Assembly (NCBI GenBank): GCA_029554865.1
Contig: JAKPUX010000254.1
Location: 1-37,451, forward strand
Origin: a bacterium
Lineage (GTDB): Bacteria > Zhuqueibacterota > Zhuqueibacteria > Residuimicrobiales > Residuimicrobiaceae
Direction: 5' to 3'
DNA: 37,451 nt
This document shows positions 17,155-23,942 of this stretch, one piece after another. Both the position numbers and the translations under genes were made by a program. Each line of letters starts with the position of its first letter. Positions within the stretch are counted from its first letter, which is position 1. A model generated the notes under the pieces. The model saw only the letters and a program-made list of their open reading frames with translations. It did not search any database and had not been told where the DNA came from.

Positions 17155-18082
17155 ACTCTTGCTGCTCGCTGCCGCGACGGTCCTCCCTGCTTTGACCGCC
17201 TGCAAGATGCAGATCAAGCCCAAGGAGAGCCCCACCAGCGGCGCCCTGGGGGTCTACGTCTCCGATTCGCATGTGAGTCTGGCCAAAAAGGAAGCCGACC
17301 TCTTTGCCAGTCTCTATCCTGATGCCAGGATCACTCTCTATGGGGCATCGACCAGGGAATGCCTGGTCCACCTCATCAATGACAGCGTGCGCATGGTCCT
17401 GACCGACCGGCCGCTCAACAAGGAAGAGCTCCAGATCATCGACAAGGCTGATCCCAAGCTCAAGCTCGATTCACTCAAGGTCGCTTTCGATGCCCTGGCC
17501 TTGCTGGTCAATCGGGTCAATGACCTGGAGGATCTCACCATGGCCGGGTTTACGGCCATCATCGACCAGGAGATCACCAACTGGCAGCAGCTGCCCGCCA
17601 GCGGCCTTGCCGGCCCCCTCCATCTGGTGACCACCGGCAAGAATTCGGGCGCCTATGAGCTGCTCAAATATCATTTTCTCAGGCGCAGCGAGGATTTCGT
17701 CCCCTCCGTCATCGCCGCCAACCAGGCGGAGGTGGTGAAATACGTGGCCACGCATGCCCAGGCTCTGGGCATCGCCTCCCTGGCCGCTTTCAAGGAGGAT
17801 ACCCTCAAGTCCCTCACCGAGGAGACGGACGGCATGGTGCGCCCGCTCGCCTTTGTGATGCCCGACTCGAGCGGGGCGCCGGCACGCCAAAAACTCCACC
17901 AGGGTAATGTCTATCTTAAAAAGTACCCCCTCCATTACCCCCTCTACGTTTATTTCAATCGCAAGTCGCTGCTTGCGGCAGGATTCTGTTCCTTCATCGC
18001 CAGCTCGCCTGGCCAGAAGATCATCCTGAATTCCGGCCTCGTGCCGGCCACCATGCCCATTCGTCTGGTTCAGCTTAGATAG
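17138..18082 (+). CDS. PstS-like substrate-binding lipoprotein in the TonB operon
   Basis: 314-aa lipoprotein (lipobox PALTAC, Cys at about residue 22) with a periplasmic-binding-protein type II fold like PstS. Visible family-like segments are LYGASTRECLVHLINDSVRM, MVLTDRPLNKEE, FTAIIDQEITNWQQLP and TGKNSGAYELLKYHF, the last being a degenerate form of the phosphate-binding SG.GT region. No pstCAB transport genes accompany it. PstS-like proteins are recurrent partners of exbB-exbD-exbD-tonB-TPR clusters in Bacteroidota, so a function other than phosphate uptake, perhaps structural or ligand sensing in the TonB complex, is likely. AGGAGA precedes the ATG. Confidence 0.85.
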   Translation: MWTKSKLLLLAAATVLPALTACKMQIKPKESPTSGALGVYVSDSHVSLAKKEADLFASLYPDARITLYGASTRECLVHLINDSVRMVLTDRPLNKEELQIIDKADPKLKLDSLKVAFDALALLVNRVNDLEDLTMAGFTAIIDQEITNWQQLPASGLAGPLHLVTTGKNSGAYELLKYHFLRRSEDFVPSVIAANQAEVVKYVATHAQALGIASLAAFKEDTLKSLTEETDGMVRPLAFVMPDSSGAPARQKLHQGNVYLKKYPLHYPLYVYFNRKSLLAAGFCSFIASSPGQKIILNSGLVPATMPIRLVQLR

Positions 18083-18095
18083 GAGTAGTCAACAC

Positions 18096-19754
18096 ATGAA
18101 ACGATTTGCCGCATTGCTCTCGCTGGCGCTTATGCTGATGGTACTGCCCGCCGCCAGCCAGGATAGGGTTGCTGAAGGAATGGTCCTGCTCAACCAGGGC
18201 AAAGCCGATGAGGCCGCAGCGCTTTTCCAGAAAGCCGTCGATCTCAATCCGCGCAACACCGCAGCCATGAACGCCCTGGCCAAGGCCCAGCTGCAGGCCG
18301 GCAAGCCCGCCCTCGCCGAAGCCACCGCCAAGAACGCCCTGCTTGTGGATGACAAGAACGCCGAGACCTGGCTTATGCTCGCCAAGGCGCAGATGTCCCA
18401 GGGCCACACCGCGGATGCCTACAGCACCCTGCGCAAGGCGATGAAGCCGACCAAGAACAATCCCGAGCTTCTCGTCCAGCTCGGTTGGCTCCACCTTGCG
18501 GCCGACTCGACCAGCCAGGCGGAAATCGCTTTTTCCCAGGCCAAGCAGCACCTGCCCAAGAATCCCGACATCTATCGCGGCCTCGGTGAAGCCTATCTCA
18601 AGCTCGGCGCCGAACCGGTGGCCCTGATGCAGTTCGAGGAGTCGCTCAAGTACGACTCGATCCAGGTCGATCTGCGCGCCAAAATGGCCGATCTCTATCT
18701 CAAGGACCGCCGCTACAATGAGGCCGCGCAGATGTATCGCAGCGTCCTCAACCACGACCCAGAGAACGACAAGGCCGCCCTCGAGGTGAGCCGTATCTAC
18801 ATGCTCTCCAAGCAGTACAAGAATGCAACCAGCTATCTGGAAAAATACGTCCTGCGCCACCCCGAGGACCAGACCAGTTGGTCGACCTACATGGAGGCCC
18901 TCGACAAGAGCCGCCAGTATGAATCGGCGCTCAACGCCGCAGATCATCTGCTCAAGGCCAACCCGAATGACCCCCTTGCCCTCCGCCTGGCCGGCAAGGG
19001 CAACTACATGCTCAAACAGTGGCAGCCGGCGATCGATGCCTACACCAAACTGGCCGCCGTCGACACCCTCGGCTATGAGGACGCCAAGCGCCTGGGCAAG
19101 AGCTACTACGCCCTCAAGAACGACAGCCTCGCCCTGCGCTATATGGAGGAGTCTCTGTCCAAGAACCCCGCTCAGGAAGACCTCTACAACGACATGGGCG
19201 CCTCCTATATGCGCACCAAGCAGTGGGAAAAAGCCGCCGAGATGTTCCAGAACCGGATCAAGGTGGATTCCACCTACGCCACCGCCTATGTCAATTACGC
19301 CCTCTGCAAGATGGCCGTCAAGGAGTGGGAACCGGCCCGCAGCGCCCTGCGCACCGCCGTCCAGCTCCGCCCCAATTATGTCTATGGCCATCTCTACCTG
19401 GCACGCACCCTCTCCCAGGTCGATTCGCTCAAGGCAGCACGCAACTCCTACGAAACCATGGCCAGTATGGCGGATTCGATGAAGAGCAACTACAAGAACG
19501 AGCTGGGCGAAGCCTATCGCTACATCACCTTCACCCATCTGGTCGACAAGAATTACGGGCCCGCGTTCTCCTCCGTCACCCGAGCAGTCGAGTTCCGTTC
19601 GGATGACATCGAGCTCCAACTCTGGCGCGCCCAGATATTACACGCTCTGGACCGCCGTGATGAGGCCAAGGCGCAGTACGAGAAGGTGCTGCGCATGGAT
19701 CCCAAGAACGCGGACGCCAAGAAAGGCCTGGATATCCTGCAGCTTTATAATTGA
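18096..19754 (+). CDS. Periplasmic tetratricopeptide-repeat protein
   Basis: 552-aa protein with a signal peptide (MKRFAALLSLALMLMVLPAAS) and TPR motifs along its whole length. Examples are GKADEAAALFQKAVDLNPRN at the start and DEAKAQYEKVLRMDPKNADA at the end; I count roughly a dozen or more helical pairs. It is a protein-protein scaffold in the periplasm or membrane-associated. Located 13 bp after the PstS-like gene, it completes the exbB-exbD-exbD-tonB-PstS-like-TPR order seen in FCB bacteria. Its partner is not known. Confidence 0.9.
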   Translation: MKRFAALLSLALMLMVLPAASQDRVAEGMVLLNQGKADEAAALFQKAVDLNPRNTAAMNALAKAQLQAGKPALAEATAKNALLVDDKNAETWLMLAKAQMSQGHTADAYSTLRKAMKPTKNNPELLVQLGWLHLAADSTSQAEIAFSQAKQHLPKNPDIYRGLGEAYLKLGAEPVALMQFEESLKYDSIQVDLRAKMADLYLKDRRYNEAAQMYRSVLNHDPENDKAALEVSRIYMLSKQYKNATSYLEKYVLRHPEDQTSWSTYMEALDKSRQYESALNAADHLLKANPNDPLALRLAGKGNYMLKQWQPAIDAYTKLAAVDTLGYEDAKRLGKSYYALKNDSLALRYMEESLSKNPAQEDLYNDMGASYMRTKQWEKAAEMFQNRIKVDSTYATAYVNYALCKMAVKEWEPARSALRTAVQLRPNYVYGHLYLARTLSQVDSLKAARNSYETMASMADSMKSNYKNELGEAYRYITFTHLVDKNYGPAFSSVTRAVEFRSDDIELQLWRAQILHALDRRDEAKAQYEKVLRMDPKNADAKKGLDILQLYN

Positions 19755-19798
19755 TAAGTATTCACTCCGCCCCTTAACCCAAACAGAAAGGGACTGCC

Positions 19799-20800
19799 AT
19801 GAAGAAGAGTTGGCTGCTGCTCCTCAGTCTTTTGATCCTCGCAGGCTGCGGCAAAAAGCAGGAAGTCGTGCAAATCGGCGCTTTTGAAAAATTCCAGGAA
19901 CCCTTCCTGCGCATCTCCTTCAGCCACCCCCAGGGCTGGCAGTTGCAGCAGGATGGCCCCAAGATCGGCTTTTATTCCTCCCTCGAGGCCATCAACAAGT
20001 TCAATCCCTATTCCGTTGAGGGCAAGGACGCCGCAAGGGTTATCGTCAACATGGACAAGATGGACACCCTCAAAACCCTCGACGAGATCGTGCGCAGTCT
20101 CAACAGCGACCTGACCTCCTCCGGCTTTGAGGTCTCCTCCCCGGTCGCTAAAAAAGTCAGCGACCTCGATGGCAAGCTGCTTCACTATCGCGGCGCCCTC
20201 GACAGCAAGAACATCATCAGCGGCGATGAGGTGGTGGCGGTCAAGGATTCGATGCTCTACACCATCATCTTCGAAGGCTTCAACAAGATGTACGAGGGCA
20301 GCAAGGTGGTCCTTGACAGCGTCCTGAGCAGCCTGCATCTGCCCAGCTTCGCCGCTGCCGCTCCCGGTGTTGATCCCGCCGTCCCCGCCGAGGAGATGGA
20401 GGTCTTTGAAAACAACTTTCTCAAGATCAGCTACCCGGCCAACTTCCAGCCCTCCCCGGCTTCGGTCAAGGATCCGGTGCAGTTTGCGCTCAACATCTAC
20501 GGCTACCGCCAGGACAGCGGCGTCTTCATCGATGTCCGCCCGGCCCAGGGTCTGACCCTTGAAAAGGTCGTCGAGCAGAACGCCGCCCGTTTCAAGGAAA
20601 CCTCGCGCGGCTCTGCCACCATCGACGGCGTCCCCGCCACCTATCTCAATTATACCGGCGGCAAGGGCATCTCCAGTCGCGTCTACTTCCTGGTCAAGAA
20701 TGACAAGTTCTACCGCATCATCTACAACTATTACCAGCCGATGAAGGGCGATTTCCAGCCCGTTTTCGACAAGATGGTCGCCTCGATCAAGACCAAGTAA
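19799..20800 (+). CDS. Two-domain PsbP/DcrB-like lipoprotein
   Basis: 333-aa lipoprotein (MKKSWLLLLSLLILAGCGKK, lipobox Cys18). It contains two similar domains of about 140-150 residues: the first begins near FLRISFSHPQGWQLQQDG, the second near FLKISYPANFQPSP and ends with FDKMVASIKTK. This pattern resembles the PsbP/DcrB (DUF1795-like) fold, a weak recognition. It is the last gene of the operon, 44 bp after the TPR gene and just before a strong terminator. A periplasmic accessory role for the TonB complex is inferred only from its position. Confidence 0.75.
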   Translation: MKKSWLLLLSLLILAGCGKKQEVVQIGAFEKFQEPFLRISFSHPQGWQLQQDGPKIGFYSSLEAINKFNPYSVEGKDAARVIVNMDKMDTLKTLDEIVRSLNSDLTSSGFEVSSPVAKKVSDLDGKLLHYRGALDSKNIISGDEVVAVKDSMLYTIIFEGFNKMYEGSKVVLDSVLSSLHLPSFAAAAPGVDPAVPAEEMEVFENNFLKISYPANFQPSPASVKDPVQFALNIYGYRQDSGVFIDVRPAQGLTLEKVVEQNAARFKETSRGSATIDGVPATYLNYTGGKGISSRVYFLVKNDKFYRIIYNYYQPMKGDFQPVFDKMVASIKTK

Positions 20801-20820
20801 TCTCCACCTATGATCCACAA

Positions 20821-20857
20821 AAAAAGCCGCCGGGCTTGAGGCCGGGCGGCTTTTTTT
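20821..20857. terminator. Bidirectional intrinsic terminator
   Basis: AAAAAGCCGCC and GGCGGCTTTTT form an 11-bp stem flanked by an A-tract on one side and a T-tract on the other. It lies between two convergent operons (plus operon ending 20800, minus operon ending 20921) and can serve both. Confidence 0.9.
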
Positions 20858-20860
20858 ATT

Positions 20861-20880
20861 GCAGGGGAATGTGCCCCTGC
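20861..20880. other. Secondary hairpin next to the terminator
   Basis: GCAGGGG and CCCCTGC form a 7-bp stem with a 6-nt loop in the convergent intergenic region. There is no T-tract; it may add to 3'-end protection of the minus-strand mRNA. Confidence 0.45.
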
Positions 20881-20920
20881 CGGAGGCGCAAACGGGAGGC
20901 AGGGCGCCAATATCAGATTC

Positions 20921-21481
20921 TCATAACTTTTCCAGAAGCTGCGCGAAGGCCCACGACGCCGAGGCGCGCATCCCCTCCACCAGCCCGCCGGCGTCTGCGC
21001 CGGTGATCTCCGCACTACCCTCGATATAGCCCGAACGCAGCAGCGCCCCGCGCTCGTCGCTCAGCTCGAACCAGAGGCGGGTGACCGCCTGCCGCCCTTC
21101 AGCCGCGATGGTCTCATCAAAGCGCAAAAGCTGCACCGCAAGAACGGAAAAGGGCTCCTGCCGCGGGGGGGTGGTCACCACCGCCGCATAACGGCTGGAC
21201 CCGCGCAGATACTCGACCAGCCGCTCGCGCAGCAGATCGGGGGGCGGGGCGATCCAGCGCCGGTAGGCGTCGAACTGGATCTCCCAGGCGCTGTCGCGGT
21301 AGACCATGCGGTCCTGGTCGCCGGCAGGGAGAGAGGTGAAGGGCTGCACCCAGAGCACCCCCGCCGCCGAGCCGGCGGCGCGCGCCGGGGCCTCAAGGCT
21401 GAAATCGTAATAGTGAACCCGGGGCATCCTGCCGCAGGCCGCGCTGAGAAATAAAAGGGCGAAAGGAAGGATTCTACGCAT
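20921..21481 (-). CDS. ABC-type transport auxiliary lipoprotein (PqiC/MlaABC-associated)
   Basis: 186-aa lipoprotein (MRRILPFALLFLSAACGRMP, lipobox Cys16) of the ABC-transport auxiliary component family, which accompanies MCE lipid transporters (PqiC/LetC type). The family pattern is visible as YYDFSLEAPAR, a segment with WVQPF, then YRDSAWEIQFDAYRRWIAPP and LVEYLRGSSRYAAVV. Its start lies three bases after the MCE gene's stop and its ribosome site is inside that stop region, so the two are coupled. It probably sits on the outer membrane and helps move phospholipids across the periplasm. Confidence 0.85.
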   Translation of the reverse strand: MRRILPFALLFLSAACGRMPRVHYYDFSLEAPARAAGSAAGVLWVQPFTSLPAGDQDRMVYRDSAWEIQFDAYRRWIAPPPDLLRERLVEYLRGSSRYAAVVTTPPRQEPFSVLAVQLLRFDETIAAEGRQAVTRLWFELSDERGALLRSGYIEGSAEITGADAGGLVEGMRASASWAFAQLLEKL

Positions 21482-21484
21482 GCA

Positions 21485-22387
21485 TCACTCCTTGGGCAGG
21501 GGACGTTCGTCGGGATAGCTCTTGCGCACCAGGCTCCAGGGCTGCTCCTTGATCGTGCGGGTGAATTCGGTCAGGTTCTGACTGAGCATGCGCAGGTTGT
21601 CAAAGGTTTCGCGGTAGCTCTCCCCGTTCTGCACCATGATGCGATCGAGATCGCCCATCGTGTTGTTCATGCGGGCCGTCAGGCTCTGGACCTGGAGCAG
21701 CAGCTGTTCGGCATTCTGCAGGGTGCGCTGCAGGGAGGTATCATTGGCAGCGATGATGGTGTTGACACTCGTCACCGTGGTGTTGAGGGCGCCGGTGAGG
21801 GTGTTGAGATTATCGATGAGGGCGGTGAGCTCGCTGCGGTTCTGCGCAGTCAGGGTGTTGAGATTGGTGATCAGGGCCGAGAGGTTCTGCCGGTTGCCCT
21901 CGTTGAGCAGGTCGTTGAGGCGATGGAGCAGCTCGGTCGCCTCCGACGCAGCCCCGCCGAGCGGCCCCGACATCTGGGCGAAACTGGAGACCTCGCGGCT
22001 GGGGATGAGACCGCCGGATTTGAGCTTTTCGGCGAGAGCCGAGCCCGGGGTGATCTCGATGTAAAAGGCGCCCAGCAGGCCGATCGAGGTGATGTAGGCA
22101 TAGCTGTCGGAGCGGATCGGCACTCCGCGGTTGAGTTCCAGGGTCAGCTCCACCGGCGGCGTCTCATCGGCGAGGACACGATGAGAGCTGACCTGGCCGA
22201 CCGGCACGCCGGCGAAACGCACTATCGAGCCGGGCTCGATGCCGCCCACATATTCAAAGCGGACACGAAAGGACTCCTTGCGCTCCCATGCGCCCACCCC
22301 CTTGATCGCGAACAGGATGGCGAAGAAAAGAATGAGGCTGAGAGCAATGAAAAGTCCGGCCTTGATTTCGCTCTTGCGATACTCCAT
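21485..22387 (-). CDS. mlaD: MlaD-like MCE-domain lipid-transport protein
   Basis: 300-aa MCE-family protein that would form a hexameric periplasmic ring for phospholipid transport. One N-terminal membrane helix (about 9-27, AGLFIALSLILFFAILFAI) is followed by the MCE domain (about 40-125: GGIEPGSIVRFAGVPVGQV, ITSIGLLGAFYIEI). A long C-terminal coiled-coil region (about 145-285) is rich in Asn/Leu heptads such as LNTLTAQNRSELTALIDNLN. GGAG precedes the ATG. It is 24 bp after the ATPase gene. The extended coiled coil makes it longer than E. coli MlaD and closer to the MCE proteins of other didermic bacteria. Confidence 0.92.
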   Translation of the reverse strand: MEYRKSEIKAGLFIALSLILFFAILFAIKGVGAWERKESFRVRFEYVGGIEPGSIVRFAGVPVGQVSSHRVLADETPPVELTLELNRGVPIRSDSYAYITSIGLLGAFYIEITPGSALAEKLKSGGLIPSREVSSFAQMSGPLGGAASEATELLHRLNDLLNEGNRQNLSALITNLNTLTAQNRSELTALIDNLNTLTGALNTTVTSVNTIIAANDTSLQRTLQNAEQLLLQVQSLTARMNNTMGDLDRIMVQNGESYRETFDNLRMLSQNLTEFTRTIKEQPWSLVRKSYPDERPLPKE

Positions 22388-22411
22388 AGTGCTCCTTGCG
22401 TGAAATGATGG

Positions 22412-23203
22412 TCAGCGCTCGCCCACCAGGCTGGCGAGATAGCGCTCCCCCTCGGGCTGATTGGGATCGGGCTGGCGTTCGAGGAACTGGCGCACTTCAG
22501 GCAGCGGGGAGGCCTTGAACTCCTCCTGGCTGCCGACGAAAAGGAAACGGCCCGCATGCATGAGGGCGATGCGATCGGCGATCAGCCAGACCGACTCCAG
22601 CTCGTGGGTGACGACGACGATGGTCATGCGAAAGGCCTGCTGCAGCTTGCGGATGAGGTGGTCGATGCCGACGGCGACGATGGGATCGAGCCCGGCCGAG
22701 GGTTCATCGCAGAGCAGGATGTCGGGGTCCATCGCCAGGGCCCGGGCCAGACCGGCCCGTTTTTTCATCCCCCCCGAAAGCTGGGCGGGCATGAGATCCT
22801 CGCAGCCGGCAAGCCCGACCATCTCGAGCTTGAGCCGGGTCATGATGCGGATGGTGGAGGGCTCCAGGCGGGTGTGCTCCTCGAGGGGGAGGGCGACATT
22901 CTCGCCCACCGTCATCGAGTTGAAGAGGGCCCCCCCCTGAAAAAGCATGCCGATTTTTTTGCAGACACCATCGCGCTCCTCCCCCGCCGCCGCGGCCATA
23001 TCGACCTCCTTGACCAGGATCTGCCCCTGGGTGGGCCTCTGCAGCCCGACGATATGGCGCAGCAGGGTGCTCTTGCCACAGCCGGAGCGGCCGAGAATGA
23101 CCAGGGTTTCGCGGGGGTAGATATCGAGATCGATCCCGCGGATGATCTCCTGGCGGCCGTAGCGGGTGCGGAGGCCGCGGATCTGGATGATGGGGTCGTG
23201 CAT
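22412..23203 (-). CDS. mlaF: MlaF-like ABC transporter ATPase
   Basis: 263-aa ABC ATPase of the MCE/Mla phospholipid-transport type. Walker A is GRSGCGKST (about 38-46), the signature LSGGMKKRAGLARALAMDP, and Walker B DILLCDEPSAGLDP followed by the switch-His stretch VVTHEL. The Q-loop is GMLFQGGALFNSMTVGENV. SGGMKKR and GALFNSMTV are typical of MlaF. The start at 23203 is favoured by GGAAG about eight bases upstream; in-frame ATGs at 23209 and 23227 are alternatives. No permease (MlaE) gene is adjacent, although it normally sits in this operon. Confidence 0.93.
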   Translation of the reverse strand: MHDPIIQIRGLRTRYGRQEIIRGIDLDIYPRETLVILGRSGCGKSTLLRHIVGLQRPTQGQILVKEVDMAAAAGEERDGVCKKIGMLFQGGALFNSMTVGENVALPLEEHTRLEPSTIRIMTRLKLEMVGLAGCEDLMPAQLSGGMKKRAGLARALAMDPDILLCDEPSAGLDPIVAVGIDHLIRKLQQAFRMTIVVVTHELESVWLIADRIALMHAGRFLFVGSQEEFKASPLPEVRQFLERQPDPNQPEGERYLASLVGER

Positions 23204-23280
23204 CGTCATTTCTTCCGGTTTCGGCATGCTGAAATGTACGATGCAGGAAAATAGAATTCAAGGCCTTTTGCTGGCAGGGT

Positions 23281-23365
23281 ACCCCCGAAATCTGGCTCCC
23301 ACCTGACGCCTGGCGCCGTATACCCCTCGAAATCTTGTTCCCACCTGTCACCTCGCGCCGTATAC
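23281..23365. repeat. Two tandem copies of a 42-bp repeat
   Basis: Two 42-bp units follow one another (23281-23322, 23323-23365), each running from ACCCC through GAAATCT and TCCCACCTG to GCGCCGTATAC. They differ at about ten positions. They lie between the mla operon start and the CBM9-gene promoter, outside any coding region. Confidence 0.8.
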
Positions 23366-23412
23366 TTTACAAGCTTATCACCGGTAGTCCACTATTTTTA
23401 ATTATATTAAAG

Positions 23413-23440
23413 CCGGGTGGGACCCAGATTCTGGGCGGTG
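23413..23440. repeat. Inverted, degenerate third copy of the repeat core
   Basis: The complement reads CACCGCCCAGAATCTGGGTC followed by CCACCC, matching the AATCTGG.TCCCACC core of the tandem units in opposite orientation. It could base-pair with either of them to form a long-range stem. Confidence 0.6.
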
Positions 23441-23508
23441 TTAAGCTTTTACGGGGGCGCCTCTGCCGCGTACCGTGTCGTTTTTTTTCGCCCGCCTGCA
23501 TATTTAAC

Positions 23509-23537
23509 TTGACAGCAAACCTTTTTTTCCGTAAAAT
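23509..23537 (+). promoter_or_regulatory. Sigma70-like promoter of the CBM9/TonB-receptor/GH94 operon
   Basis: TTGACA (23509-23514), a 17-bp spacer, TAAAAT (23532-23537): the same hexamers and spacing as the promoter of the LacI-family operon. The predicted start, near 23544, lies inside a LacI-type operator. Confidence 0.75.
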
Positions 23538-23551
23538 GTAATCGTTTACAT
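23536..23551. promoter_or_regulatory. LacI/cre-type operator ATGTAATCGTTTACAT
   Basis: A 16-bp near-perfect palindrome centred on CG that matches the LacI/CcpA consensus TGWAANCGNTNWCA at every position. It covers the end of the -10 element and the predicted transcription start, the classic repressor position. Confidence 0.78.
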
Positions 23552-23942
23552 GATATCCCGCTCGATCAGGCTTTCACCCGTGTTAATTATCGTTTTACTC
23601 ATGTAAATCGCTTTCATTGAACAACTTAAGCGGGGTGCCTCGTGTTCTTCTTCCATCAAGCCCGGATCCGGTTCTCCCGGCCAGCCCGCCGGCTTGCCGC
23701 CCTGGCCTCGATACGCCCCGTCTCTCCACCGATATCCCCCGGACTCGCCGTCCCAAGCCTAACCCCGCACTTTCGCCAAGCGTCCCCTCAAGTCATTCCA
23801 TTACATGCGATATCCATCCCCAAAACGCTCTCAACCCTGAAAAGGAGGTGAATTAATCCAGAGTGATGCCTTGCGCATCGCGGCTGTACAGTCCGTTTCT
23901 ATTCTCCATGATGCAAACCTGACATCAAGATTGGGAGGAAAC
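23552..23942 (+). promoter_or_regulatory. Long pyrimidine-rich 5' leader of the CBM9 gene, no gene seen
   Basis: About 390-400 nt of untranslated leader. It is C-rich in the middle (23640-23840) and ends with AAAGGAGGTGA at 23841-23851, an ideal anti-16S sequence lying about 90 nt before the real start and not positioned for it. A mini-ORF of 18 codons (ATG 23866 to TGA 23922) follows at a long spacing. No known riboswitch was recognised. Confidence 0.5.
23603..23616. promoter_or_regulatory. Possible second LacI-type operator
   Basis: GTAAATCGCTTTCA has two mismatches to the LacI/cre consensus and is centred 66 bp after the first operator. It is a possible auxiliary site for looping or roadblock. 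Confidence 0.35.

Noticed and set aside
17138..18082. Reading the PstS-like protein as a phosphate importer
   Set aside because: There is no pstCAB nearby, the phosphate-binding motif is degenerate, and the operon is that of the TonB system.
23401..23406. Minus-strand TATAAT as the mla promoter
   Set aside because: No acceptable -35 element is found 16-18 bp upstream, so I could not support it as a promoter.
23583..23598. TTAATTATCGTTTTAC as a third LacI-type operator
   Set aside because: It has the CG centre, but most symmetric positions do not pair.
23617..23856. Short plus-strand frames in the CBM9 leader
   Set aside because: Pro/Ser-rich translation without a ribosome site or similarity; this is better read as leader RNA.
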